This document shows, piece by piece, positions 35,033 to 45,309 of a DNA stretch of 64,000 nt. How positions within the stretch are numbered: the first letter of the stretch is position 1; the number at the start of each line of letters is the position of its first letter. A program made the position numbers and the translations under genes. The stretch comes from Monocercomonoides exilis (lineage: Eukaryota > Preaxostyla > Oxymonadida > Polymastigidae): the NCBI GenBank assembly GCA_001643675.2, contig LSRY02000042.1, positions 246,001 through 310,000 on the forward strand, in the 5' to 3' direction. The notes under the pieces were generated by a model, which was given only the letters and a program-made list of their open reading frames with translations, searched no databases and was not told the origin of the DNA.

Positions 35033-38000
35033 ATGTTTTGGGGATTAATTCTTTTTCAAATTGTATTATCGGTTTACTCGCTAGACGATCCATCACAGCT
35101 AATTACAACAGTTTTTGTCAAGCAAAGCGGGAACAATAGCAACAGTGGATTGGTTATTGGCCAGGAAAGGCAATCTTTGTTTTTGGCATACATACTCCTG
35201 AGTGATGAAACCGAATGCTACATGAAAGTTGTTGAAGATGCAAAACCATTTCCTGCGGAAGTTTTTACAGTTAACAAAAAGACAAGAATTACACTTGAAG
35301 GATGGAAAAGTGATGGAAGTGGAAACACTGAAGTCGAAATAGACTGTGAAGTGCATCAAAGTTCAGATCTATTTAATTGCTATTGTCCTGTAGAATTCAA
35401 ATACTTGGCATTCCACATTCCAACAACATTGGATAATGAAGCGAGCCCATCAGGATTTTCATTAGCTGTTATAAACGCGCAACGTACAAGCTTGACAATA
35501 AGCAACTGTAGATTTATTCGGCCAGCAGATGGAAGCGTGGTTGATTGTAGACTTGTTTACCAATATCAAGGATCATTGACAATTGAGTCAGTTGAATGCG
35601 TAGGCGAAGAAAATACATTTTCAACGAAAAGAGAACTGTTTATTACATATGAATGTGAAACAGTGATATTGTCTAATTTGACTCTGAAGAAAATTGATTT
35701 AATTGCTGATTCAAATGGAACAAAACATGCAGAAGCAGTTGTCGATATGAACGTTGACATCGAAGGCATCAAAGGTGATGTTAAATTGAATGGGAGCACT
35801 TTTTCGGAGATAAACGGCTTTCGCATGGCTTTGGCTTTCAAAACAGGTGACGAAGAAAGCACATTTACTGTTGGAGATGGAGGTGTCACAACTTTTTCAT
35901 CATTTCATACTGATTTTGAATATAGCTCTGCATTATATCTGCGAATAAAAGCTATTACATCAGCAAGTCAGATTAAATGGCCCGAAAATGGAAGGAATCT
36001 GATATTAGACAAATGCACAGTTGGAGAAGGTCAATCAAAAAGAGACACTGGACTATTATTGTGCATGGCGAATGACTCATTATTTGAAAACCTCGCAGCA
36101 GAAATGAAGAAGAGTTTTGCAGCTAATTATAATAGAAGAGATAATTTGTGGAATGTTGCAGCATATATTGAAAGACCAGAAAAATTTTACGATTTTGTGT
36201 CCTTGTATTTAGATCAATCTGTTATATTATTTATAAAGAACAAAGGAACAGGAGATGGATTGACAAGCAATTCGCCATTGAGTTCATTGAAAGGAGCATT
36301 CAGCAAACTGAATGGAATTCCAAGTCCAGAGGGATATTACATGGAGATTATGAAAGACGACAGCCCATTTTCAGCAGAAGAAGTGTCAATTAGCAACGAT
36401 AAGGGAATAACCATTGAAGGAGTGAACAGTAATGGAAAGGGAAATGCAGAAGTTGCCATTAATTGTGATGTTAGCGCATCATCTGCTTTATTTACATGCG
36501 AACAAAAGGTTGAATTCAAGTCTTTGGCATTCAACTTTCCAATTTCAAGCTTTAAATGGACAACTTTGATTTTTGGAAATGAAAGGTCAGCATCACTGAC
36601 GATCAGCAATTGCCGATTTGTCAGAATTAGAGCTCAGTCATCAACAGGAGGAGGAATTGGCACATGTGTTGATGGAGACGGTTCTGTTGCAGGCAATCTA
36701 GTGAAGGTTGTAAGTGGGAAAGTGACATTGAACAATGTTTCATGTGCAGACGATTCAATTTGTGTTTCATTTTCGATTTCGCCATTTTATTTTGAAGGAG
36801 TCAATGAAATTTCGTTGAATGGAGTGGAGGTGAGCAATGTGAATGTCCAAAATGGAGCAGCGATTGCCATTAAAGATGGAGAAAGCACGCCTTCAACAGT
36901 AAGCATTGAAGGGCTGAGCATGAAGGAAGTGAACTCAGAGAATGGAGATGTGGCTGGCTTGGAGATTTCTTTGAGTTCAGAAGAATCAACAGTCGCGATT
37001 GGAAGAAACGACAAATGCTCATTCAAATCTTGTTCAGCACCGAATGGGAAAGTTGGGGCAATATTCATTGAGATGCCAAAGGCAGCATCGAACATTCAGC
37101 TTCCCGCAGCAAACAATCTGGAGATAGACAGCTCAAACACGGCTGGCTCGCAATCATCTTCTCTGTTCATCATTGCGCCAGATTTTGATGAGTTCTGCAA
37201 AAGAGAAGATGCATTTGAGTTTGCGAATGATTATGACAATTCAACAGCCGGGTGGATTGTGGGAGCAAAAGATGCAGAATCAGAGCCAGAAGATGCGTAT
37301 GAGAAGTATTTGAAGAGGAAGGAAGAGGAAGAGAAGCCAAAGGAAGAGGAAAAAGATAAGCCAAAAGAAGAAGAAGAAGATAAAGATAAAGATAAAGAGA
37401 CGCAGAAGGAAGAGAAGGAAACAGAAGGAAAAGGAGAAAAGGCATTTCCTTGGTATATTGTTGTGATTGTTGTGTTAGCTTGTATGATTGTTGTGGTTGT
37501 GGTTGTATTTTCTGTTCTTCTTTTAGCTGAGAAGAAGAAGAGCTCAAAGAAGAGGTGGGTGAATGTTGAGGAGGAGAAGGAAGAGGAAGAAGGAAAAGGA
37601 AAAGAAGAAGAAGGAGAGGATGGATTGTATGAGGGGGAAAAGGGAAGAGGAATAGGAAGAGGAAGAGAAGGAGAAAGAGAATTAAAATTAGAACTGCAGC
37701 TAGAAGAAGAAGAAGAGGAGGAGGAGGAAGAAGAGGAAGAAGGAGAAGAGTACAGAACAACAAACAATCCAGTAATAATAAAATCAAATTCAAATGGAAA
37801 TACATCAACCATTCAGCATTTGAACAATACAACACACGAAAATAACAAATCTCACAGACATTTACAGAAAGATGAGAGAAAAGAAGGAATTAGAAGTGAA
37901 TTCATTGAAGAAACATTTAATCAGGTTTTATCACTTCCTTCTTATCCTTCTTCTTCTTCTTCTTCTGTGTTGAATAAAGAAGAATTGCAAGCAAACAAAA

Positions 38001-38362
38001 TGAAAGTGAATTTGAAAGAATTTGTGACAGAAACGAACACATTTTCATTGCAATCAAACAAACAAAATGAAGAAACAAGAATGAAAGATGAAGAAATCAA
38101 TGAAAATGAATATGAAGAAGAAGGAGAAGGAGAAGGAGAAGAAGAGAGAGAGAAAGAGAAGAAGAAAGGGAAAAAAAGAAAGAAAGCGAAAAAATCGACA
38201 CATTTAAAAGAGAATGATGAATTAGAAAATGAAAAAGGAGAAGAAGAAGAGAAGGAAGAAAATGAAGAAGAAGAAGAAAAGCAGGAAAAAAAGAAGAGGA
38301 AGAAGAAGAAGAAGAAGAAATCAAAGAAGAATGAAGGAAATGAGGAAGAAGAAGAAAAATGA
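35033..38362 (+). CDS. Beta-helix surface protein with membrane segment and long acidic tail
   Basis: An intact frame of 1,109 codons runs from ATG at 35033 to TGA at 38360-38362. Residues 1-16 are a signal peptide (MFWGLILFQIVLSVYS). The ectodomain contains two tandem copies of one unit, starting VFVKQSGNNSNSG near residue 27 and LFIKNKGTGDGLTSN near residue 398. Each has the order Y-x-M-(E/K)-(V/I)-(V/M)-(E/K)-D, then (T/S)-LEG / TIEGVNS and a C-x-V-x-x-S-S-x-L-F block. This pattern is typical of Pmp/pectin-lyase-like beta helices of oxymonads. One membrane helix lies at about residues 805-832. The tail of about 275 residues is very rich in Glu and Lys. There is no kinase domain. It probably sits at the cell surface. 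The acidic tail arises from GAA arrays and merges into a pure GAAA array just past the stop. Confidence 0.8.
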   Translation: MFWGLILFQIVLSVYSLDDPSQLITTVFVKQSGNNSNSGLVIGQERQSLFLAYILLSDETECYMKVVEDAKPFPAEVFTVNKKTRITLEGWKSDGSGNTEVEIDCEVHQSSDLFNCYCPVEFKYLAFHIPTTLDNEASPSGFSLAVINAQRTSLTISNCRFIRPADGSVVDCRLVYQYQGSLTIESVECVGEENTFSTKRELFITYECETVILSNLTLKKIDLIADSNGTKHAEAVVDMNVDIEGIKGDVKLNGSTFSEINGFRMALAFKTGDEESTFTVGDGGVTTFSSFHTDFEYSSALYLRIKAITSASQIKWPENGRNLILDKCTVGEGQSKRDTGLLLCMANDSLFENLAAEMKKSFAANYNRRDNLWNVAAYIERPEKFYDFVSLYLDQSVILFIKNKGTGDGLTSNSPLSSLKGAFSKLNGIPSPEGYYMEIMKDDSPFSAEEVSISNDKGITIEGVNSNGKGNAEVAINCDVSASSALFTCEQKVEFKSLAFNFPISSFKWTTLIFGNERSASLTISNCRFVRIRAQSSTGGGIGTCVDGDGSVAGNLVKVVSGKVTLNNVSCADDSICVSFSISPFYFEGVNEISLNGVEVSNVNVQNGAAIAIKDGESTPSTVSIEGLSMKEVNSENGDVAGLEISLSSEESTVAIGRNDKCSFKSCSAPNGKVGAIFIEMPKAASNIQLPAANNLEIDSSNTAGSQSSSLFIIAPDFDEFCKREDAFEFANDYDNSTAGWIVGAKDAESEPEDAYEKYLKRKEEEEKPKEEEKDKPKEEEEDKDKDKETQKEEKETEGKGEKAFPWYIVVIVVLACMIVVVVVVFSVLLLAEKKKSSKKRWVNVEEEKEEEEGKGKEEEGEDGLYEGEKGRGIGRGREGERELKLELQLEEEEEEEEEEEEEGEEYRTTNNPVIIKSNSNGNTSTIQHLNNTTHENNKSHRHLQKDERKEGIRSEFIEETFNQVLSLPSYPSSSSSSVLNKEELQANKMKVNLKEFVTETNTFSLQSNKQNEETRMKDEEINENEYEEEGEGEGEEEREKEKKKGKKRKKAKKSTHLKENDELENEKGEEEEKEENEEEEEKQEKKKRKKKKKKKSKKNEGNEEEEEK

Positions 38363-38483
38363 AGAGCAAAATGACAAAATTTTTGAACAAAAACAAATTG
38401 AATGAGATGGAAGAAGAAAGAAGAAGAGAGAGAGAAAAAGAAAGAGAAAGAGAAAAGAGAAAGAGAAAAGAGAGAAGAAGGAA

Positions 38484-38540
<57 letters not shown>

Positions 38541-38541
38541 G

Positions 38542-38588
<47 letters not shown>

Positions 38589-39850
38589 AAAATAGAGAAA
38601 GATTTGAAGAAAAGATGATTTTTCTGGAAATTAATGAAGAAATTGATAGAAATTGAAAGATTCCATAAAAAGAAGAAAAGAAAAGAAGAAAAGAAAAGAA
38701 GAAAAGAAAAGAAGAAAAGAAAAGAAAAATGTAAGAAGTATTGAATTTATATTGAAAAAAGTCACAAATCAGAAGAAATTTCATTTGAAGAACAAAAACA
38801 AGAATAAACACACACAAAAAAAAATCGATTATTGTTATTATTATCTTATCACACTATCTTTCTTATCTTATCTTATCTTATCTTATCATAATTTTATTTC
38901 TAATTTTTATTTAAACATTTTCTTTCTGAGAAAACGTGATGCTTCTCCTATTTGATTATTTTCTTGTTTTCAAAAGAAAACATCAACTTCTTCTTCTTCT
39001 TCTTCTTCTTCTTTTCTTCCATTTTTTTTACCTGAATGATTTTTCTCATTGAAATATCAACTGATTTTCTTTGAGGAATCTCTTCATTATGCTTGCATTG
39101 AAACGAATAATTTTTTTTAAGTTTTAATTTCTTATTCTTTTTCTTCTCTCTTCATACTTTTTTAAACTAATTAGCACCTATATGCTTCTATTTTTTTAAT
39201 GAAAGTTGAGAATTATTTTCTCAATTAATTTGTTTGAAATTGCCTTTTTTTTTCAAAAAAAGGAATTAATCCATTGAATGACTTTCTTAATTATCCTTCT
39301 GTGTAATTCATCTATTTCTTTCTGTTTTATGTTTTTTGGTTTTTTCTTTTCTTTTGTTTTCTTTTGTTTTCTTTTTGAAATTCATTGAATTTTTTTTAAA
39401 AAAAAAAAAGAAAATAACAAAGGTTATTTTTCTTTCTTTTTTTTTTTTTTTCACTTCGTTCAATTAAAGAAAAATTTTCTTTGATTGTTGAATGAGTTGT
39501 GAAGCAATTTTCTTGAAGATAATTGGAAAATAGAGATGGTTATTGTGTTGTTTTTCATTGCCTTCGTTCAATGATATATTATCTTGTTTGTATTTTGTAG
39601 TCATTCTTTCGTTTTGAAGTATCTTTGAAGAGATTCTTTGAAGTACTTTTTGAAAAAATTCATTAAAGAATAATTTTTTATTTTATTGTTTCCAATTGAA
39701 AGTGAATAAAAAATGGAACAGAATTAAAACAAAAAGAGTTAGATTTTTCTTTTTCTTGTGAAAAGCGCTTATTTTATGATATTTAATTTAGAAATAATCA
39801 AATATATTCCCCGCTTCCTCCTGATTCTCCCAATAAAAAAACTCTTTCTC
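38363..39850. repeat. Microsatellite-rich 3' flank
   Basis: A GAAA tetranucleotide array occupies about 38484-38592, interrupted by single GAGA steps. A GAAAA/GAAGAAAA run follows at about 38660-38730, a TCTTA pentamer run at about 38862-38887, and a TTC run at 38990-39015. The rest is AT-rich. Frames through the arrays are artefacts of repeat composition. Confidence 0.8.
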
Positions 39851-40087
39851 TCATTCTTTGTTCCATTTCTTTGGATCCTTTAGATGCACCTCCCCTTCTC
39901 CTTCTGAATGAAATCTGTTGTTTGTCTCATCCAAAATAGCATTTCCACTGCTCTTTTGTGAAATTCCTTTGACTGTTTCTTTCATCATCTTTGTGTTATT
40001 CATTCTTTTTATCCTCATTTCTTTCTCTTTCTTCTTCTTCTTCTTCTCCAATTTCTTTCTTTCTCTGCTCATCAAAAGCGAACACAA
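39851..40087 (-). CDS. Possible C-terminal exon, Lys/Glu-rich
   Basis: A minus-strand frame ends in TGA at 39851-39853. It has a charged coil (RERKKLEKKKKKKEKEMRIK) followed by ordinary sequence (QKSSGNAILDETNNRFHSEG). The latter looks like true protein. There is no convincing start; an AG acceptor upstream is possible. Unrecognised. Confidence 0.2.
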   Translation of the reverse strand: MCSLLMSRERKKLEKKKKKKEKEMRIKRMNNTKMMKETVKGISQKSSGNAILDETNNRFHSEGEGEVHLKDPKKWNKE

Positions 40088-40249
40088 AGCTCCTTTTCCA
40101 ATTTTTCGAATGAAATTCTTCAGTTTTTTAATTCAGCTTATCAAAATGTCATATTTCTTTCCTCTTCTCTTCTGCTTCCATTTGAAGAATTAAAAGATAG
40201 TATAATTAGAAGGAGAAAAACACTGATGATAATTCTTCCTTCTCATTGA

Positions 40250-40765
40250 ATGAAGGAGAAGAAGTTGTTGAAGAAGAAGAAAATGATAATGACCAAGAAG
40301 GAAAAAATATATAATTTCATTTGTCGAAGAGGTGCATTTGAAAATAATGTCGGAGGAGAATTCGATGAAGGAAATGAAGCAGATGAAGGGGATGAAGAAG
40401 AAGATGAAGAAAACGATGAGGCTGAAGGTGTAGAAGATAATGGCCAAGAAGATAAAGAAGAATATGATAATGGACAAGAAGGATAAAATTTATGTAATTT
40501 CATTTGTCAAGGAGATGCATATGAAAACAATGACGGCGAAGAATTCGATGAAAGAAATGAAGGGGAAGAAGAAGAAGAAGAAGATGGAGATGGAATTGGA
40601 GATGAAGATAATGACAGCGGTGATGGCAATGATAGAGATAAAGACGATAAAGATGGTGAACGCGATGTTATTGTCAAGTTTGAATACTACATATTTTCTA
40701 TCGAACATGACCTCAACATCACAGCCTCGTTCTCTGCTTCAATGGATAACCCTTTGATGACGTAA
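40250..40765 (+). pseudogene. Acidic repeat protein frame with one internal stop
   Basis: One frame runs from about 40250 to TAA near 40763, with a TAA at 40484-40486. It contains two related units: NFICRRGAFENNVGGEFDEGNE and NFICQGDAYENNDGEEFDERNE, the second directly after the stop. Downstream is a mixed C-terminus (VIVKFEYYIFSIEHDLNI). The duplication at DNA level is about 180 bp. Function unknown; it could be a short acidic gene with a nonsense change or simply expanded repeat DNA. Confidence 0.3.
40282..40580 (+). repeat. Imperfect direct repeat, unit about 180 bp
   Basis: GATAATG(A/G)(C)CAAGAAGG is followed by a TAATTTCATTTGTC, GCAT, GAAAA(T/C)AATG and GAATTCGATGAA series. The series occurs from about 40283 and again from about 40464 in the same order. 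The second copy is truncated in its acidic end. Confidence 0.7.
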
Positions 40766-40769
40766 TGGC

Positions 40770-41296
40770 AAAGGTAATAGAAAAATGACTCAAATCAATT
40801 TTGTCTGTTATCCACTCCAAGCTGCTTGTATCACACCGAACTGACAGATTTTCTCGTATTTACGGCTCTCAAGCCAAGCAATCAAATCCAGTTCCATCGC
40901 TCCCCCCGGTCCGTAAAAGCAATTTCTTGCCATTCTCACCCCAAGAAAGGCACATTGTTCCGTCCCAACTGTCTCCAATCTCCTGTTTCAGTCATTTGCC
41001 ACAATCTCCCCAACAAATTTTTTTGAAAATGTCCCTGCCATCTTCAAAGGGTGCTTTTTTTTCATAGAGATCGACTATTCTTCCTTTTTAGCTTTGAACG
41101 TCTTCCAACTCCGTTGATTTCTGCTCCATAAAAATTCATTTTTCATAGAATTTCTATTCATCGCGCATGTTGAGTCCATAATAAGTTGCATAAACATTTA
41201 TAATAAAATACATTCATGCTCTAATATATTTGTAAGATAACATTTGTGTCATTGCTTCCTCTCTGTTCTGCTCTGCAAACAATAAATTAATTTTAA
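40770..41296. other. Intergenic, possible decayed coding patch
   Basis: The minus strand near 40830-41030 reads protein-like pieces (DGTMCLSWGENGKKLLLRTGG), broken by stops. I cannot assign it. The rest is AT-rich. Confidence 0.3.
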
Positions 41297-41329
41297 ATAT
41301 TGGGTGATTTATAAACCAGAACTTTTTTT
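41297..41329. repeat. Transposon-terminus-like motif shared with 54786-54818
   Basis: The 33-base stretch containing GGGTGATTTATAAACCAGAA matches the reverse complement of 54786-54818 at about 27 of 33 positions. The layout (GGGTGATTTAT then an A/C-rich pair then GAACTTTTTT) is like a mariner-type terminal inverted repeat. This is inference. Confidence 0.35.
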
Positions 41330-41509
41330 TTATTTTGGTTCGAAATAAAAAAAATTTTTTTTCAAGCAATCATATTTTGATAACAAAAATTGAAATGATT
41401 AATAATATATATAATCAACAAGTTCTCTCTTCATAATTTTTTTGGAATTTTTATGATTTGATTCATCGTCCAAAACATCATCATTCAAAATGTCTGATTT
41501 GCGAAATTT

Positions 41510-41750
41510 TGGCAAGTTCCAAGTATATGGACCATCGATTAAAAAATTTTCATTTATTTGTATCGAAAGAAAATGTTATATTAATTAATTTAAAATTAGT
41601 TATGGCTGTCGAAAATGCATTGTTAATACATTTCATTTTTTCATTTGATCTGTCCCATAACATTTTCTTTTTTAACAGGTTTGAAAAATTGGTTTATTGT
41701 TCGAAATTAACACTCTTCGAATTTTTGTGTTATTTGTTTCGAATTAAAAA
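41510..41750 (+). mobile_element. Fragment of the pogo-like element
   Basis: Sequence from GGCAAGTTCCAAGTATATGG through CATAACATTTTCTT and CAGGTTTGAAAAATT matches the reverse complement of about 47060-47265. That region holds the transposase C-terminus and 3' end of the element at 47057-48330. The encoded A-S-S-K-Y-M-D-H-R end is shared. The fragment ends right beside truncated family member C. Confidence 0.7.
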
Positions 41751-41774
41751 CGATAATCCTTTTTATAGCTTAAA

Positions 41775-42180
41775 TTGTTGAATGTTGAATCCGCTCTGCA
41801 AGTTAACAGCATTGTTCATTTGTATTGGGCATCAATGGATAATCACAGAGAAATCAAGAAGAAATGTATTTATGCATTGAGAAACGCAGCAGAAAGGAGA
41901 GATCTGAAAGTTGAAAACTTGTTGAAAAGTGGTGCTATTGATGCTGTTTGGGAGGAGATACATAAGCCAACGTTGAAGGACAAAATTGCACAAGTGCGCA
42001 CGTAATTTTTGATGCTCGTTTCAAGAAGATTGAAAGGAAAGAAGAGAGATGAAATGGAAGAAGTGAAAAGAAAGACATCCAAAAAAAAGTCTTGTGATGG
42101 ATGGAAGAATAAAAGAACGAAGATTGCATCATCGGGTTGTGACATTACATTGGTCGAGAAATATTTGGAAATTCTAATTT
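41775..42180 (+). pseudogene. Family member C: 5'-truncated remnant of exon 2
   Basis: The frame reads NSIVHLYWASMDNHREIKKK, then RNAAERRDLKVENLLKSGAIDAV, then EEIHKPTLK. After a TAA it continues with RRLKGKKRDEMEEVKRKTSKKK and a family-like end near 42130-42180. Only the C-terminal half of exon 2 remains. The 5' break coincides with the pogo-like fragment. It is the mirror partner of member D. Confidence 0.65.
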
Positions 42181-42649
42181 GATAAAGAATTATTCAGATT
42201 TTTTTTCTATGTTTCCAATTTTAAAAAATATATGTTCACTCCATCTTTTGATATTTCCATTTTGTTACTATTCGTGTTGAAGGCATGTTCACTCGAGAAA
42301 TAAAAGAACTGTGGTTTGCAAAATAGATGAAAGTGTTTTCTCAAAAAATATCAAGAATTATTATGAAAAATGAACATTTGAAATAAATGAATCTTTTAAA
42401 AAATAAGAAACAAAAAAAAAATCGATAAAGAAAGAATCAATCCTATCGTAATTTTTTGTTTTATGGAGAAAAGAAAAATTAACCGCTTCTAAAAAACAAT
42501 CAAATAAAAGAAAAACTCATTCAATTCAAAAAAATTCTGGGCTTTCAAAACTGAAATTTATTAAGGAAAATAATGGAGTATAAAAATCGCTGGTTTGTTA
42601 TTTCATACTTCAGATATGTGAGTAACAAAGTGAAATTCCTCTTTCTTCT
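42181..42649. repeat. C/D spacer, inverted copy of the A/B spacer
   Basis: About 42300-42535 is homologous to the reverse complement of 27310-27545. No gene. AT-rich. Confidence 0.65.
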
Positions 42650-43939
42650 TCAGATATTCACAGAAAAATCGGAAATGTTCAACGATAAACCACAATCATA
42701 ATTTCTTTTAAAAATCTCTAAAGCTTCATGAAAGCTTGTGATTTCATCTTCGTATCCTTCTTCTTCCATCTTTTCAATGATCTTTGAAAATACCTTTCTT
42801 TTCGCTTCTTCCTTTTCAACATCGCCCTTTTTCTTCAATCGAATCAAAACATTCATTAAGAATTGCGCGTTTACATTTACCGCATGGTAATTCAATGTTG
42901 GCCTCTGAATCTCCTCCAAAACAGCTTAAACTGCTCCTCCTTTCAACAAGTCTTCAACTTTCACAACTCTATTTTCCACCGCATTTCTCAAGGGATAAGT
43001 GCACCAATCGCTAATTCCTCTGTGATTATCCCCTTTTGCTGCTCGAAATAACTGAACAATGCTATTGATTAGCCCTTCATTTTCTTAATTCTCTAATTTG
43101 CATCTGAGGAAATAAATTGCACATGTTTGTATCCATCTCCGAATTATTAGCACTTCTTTCGCTTCTTCTCTTCTATCTTCTTTTTCTTTCATCCAATTCA
43201 CATTTCTTGTTACCTTTTCCAGTTCTCTTGCTGCTTCTCCGACAAAATGCAGTTCATTCACAATTGTATCTTCCAAATTTCTATCTTTGATAAATCTTTT
43301 AATTAAATAATTCCAAGCAGACTGATAGGCAAGTTTTGAAAGATTTCTGTGTTTCTGCTGATATTCGATGATTTCGGTTATCTCATTTAAAAACAGCTCT
43401 TTTTTCATTTTCTGATAAAAAAACAAGAAAGAACAAAAAAATAAAATAAAAATAAACATACTTCAAATACAATGTTGCTCAAAGCCAGTAAAGCCACTTC
43501 CACTTCCAATTAAACTTTATCGCTTTCTTCTTTCTTCAAGGCAGCATTCAGAAGGCATGGCAAACAAATTGAAAGCAAAATTGAAAGATTAGTTAAGCAA
43601 ATAAAAACAAAACATTCTCAAAGATCAACAAGCAAACTTTCTTCATTTTCTTCATTTTTCTTTTCTTCATCAGCAATTATCTGTTTGAATCTTCTGCTCA
43701 GTGAAGTTTTTTGAAAAGAAAGGATTCCAAACATTTTTCAGCACTTTGCAACATCCGACTCGCTTCAGCTGCAAAATTACATTCTCCATTGACATTTTCT
43801 TTTCTTCAATCATTTTTTCTATTTCATTGAATGTTTCTTCGTTGCAAATTGATTCGAATTCTTCTTCATTCATTCCATCAACTATTTCATTCATTTCTTC
43901 TATTTTCTGTTTCTGTTCCGCTTCAGTGAATTGTTCCAT
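42650..43939 (-). pseudogene. Family member D: decayed two-exon copy
   Basis: Exon 1 block: MEQFTEAEQKQKIEEMNEIV, then EEEFESICNEETFNEI and QLKRVGCCKVLK, followed by a frame change near 43720 and a VDL.ECFV block. A stop lies in the EEN-to-EVE segment near 43510. Intron: donor GTATGT after LALSNIVFE, acceptor TTTTTATCAG. Exon 2: KMKKELFLNEITEIIEYQQ to RCKLEN then TAA, and a further TAA in the DLLKGGAV segment. It ends with TGA-type termination near 42650. At least three stops and one frameshift mark it as a pseudogene, but its clean splice sites help define the family intron. Confidence 0.75.
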
Positions 43940-44306
43940 CTGTGAAAGTTTCTCTAAAAAAGGTGAAAAATCAAAAGAGAAAAAAGAAGCACTTATTTAA
44001 TAAGCCACTATTTCTTATAACATTTTGCAAACCAAAAAATATTTGCTTTTTTGAAGGTGACTGTGAAATCGCAAAATGTTTTCAAAACAACATATAAATT
44101 CGTTTTCGAAATATTCGTTGAATATTCGGATTAAAAGAATTAAAAACACAAAATCAAAATTTTTTTTAATAACACAGGATTCAAAACCTCTTTGTCCATC
44201 AATGTCTTTTGCCTTCAAACAATTAAATCTTTGAACCAAAATAGTCTTCTTTTTGAGCAAATAAATAAGGGTGACCAACCATAAATTTTGAGGTTAAGAT
44301 TTTTGA
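43940..44306. other. Intergenic, nothing recognised
   Basis: AT-rich sequence upstream of member D; no gene or repeat seen. Confidence 0.5.
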
Positions 44307-44901
44307 TTGATGATTTACAGCGGCCAGAGCATGTTTGAGCTGCTAAGATGCACAGCCACAGATGCATCCATGCGAGTTATGGAACTGCAGAAGAACAGGG
44401 ATTTTGCTTGCAGATGGAGGAGCAGGTGGCTGTTTTGCAATATTGCTTGCGAAAAAGAAATTGATGAGGGAAATTACATGAAATATGAACTAGGTTATAT
44501 ATTACATACCATATGGTGCAATATCTGCTGTTATATTTTGATGAGTAATAATTCAAGCATGATGCAGAAAAAGCGAGTTGAATTTCAGAAAGATTGAATT
44601 GAACCGCTTTGTCATTTCAGGGAAATGCTGTGTACTTGGCATATCATTTGAGCATGACTTGCTTTATATGGTTTTTGGGTCGAAGATTTGTTTTGTGGAA
44701 AAGGAAAGGGAATTGAAGGGTTGGACAATGGAGGAAGCGAACAGAACGAAGCACTCAGCTGGTATTAACTACAATCTCATTTGCATTTTGAACGAAGCAA
44801 GTTGGAAAGCCATCAGCAAAGACATGTCGTTGAATAAGTCTTTGAAAAGGAGTGGATTTCTTGTTAATTTGGAGAATGTGTATTCTCATCTGATATCATA
44901 G
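44307..44901 (+). CDS. Possible multi-exon gene fragment, unknown
   Basis: A protein-like start (SGQSMFELLRCTATDASMRV with a following LQKNR helix) is separated by stops from a second block that begins after TTTGTCATTTCAG (AG at 44619-44620). That block reads KCCVLGISFEHDLLYMVFG and continues with about 75 mixed residues to TAG at 44899-44901. The second block is good protein sequence and the AG fits a 3' splice site. I do not recognise the family. The strand pattern is mildly WD40-like, which I would not rely on. Confidence 0.3.
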
Positions 44902-45309
44902 CCAACTTCACAATGGATTCTAAGAACAAGAAAGCCAGTTGGGTTAATAATTACCAATCCATTTAGGATGGAAAAATTTTAAAAGTCAAAAAGATTGTTT
45001 GACTTTTTTTATTTCATTCATTTTTCTTTAATGACGCTCTTTTAGTGAATACAGATTGGTCACGAACAGGAATGATATGGAAAGAACCGTTCTTAACATT
45101 TCGCAAAAAATTCATAAGTTTAGTGATTTTTCTTGTTTGGATTGCATTCAACGATGACAATTGTCCTTTTGCCATCTGCCTTGCATGCTGCATAGCCTGA
45201 CAATGCTTGACATGAGCTTGAAAAAGAAAAAAAGCAGATTGTTTGGGATATTTGTTCGGAATGTTTGGTAGAAGCGAATCTTTTGTGGGATGTGATGAGC
45301 TTGTTAAAC
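44902..45309. other. Intergenic, nothing firm
   Basis: AT-rich. A minus-strand frame at 45120-45311 has some protein character (SGYAACKADGKRTIVIVECN) but no boundaries. Confidence 0.4.

Noticed and set aside
37170-38396. Minus-strand Ser/Leu/Phe-rich frames opposite the acidic tail of the 35033 gene
   Set aside because: They mirror the Glu/Lys codons of an intact plus-strand gene that has signal peptide, repeats and membrane helix.
38359-38656. Lys/Glu/Arg-rich frames over the GAAA array
   Set aside because: A pure tetranucleotide array is open in several frames by composition alone.
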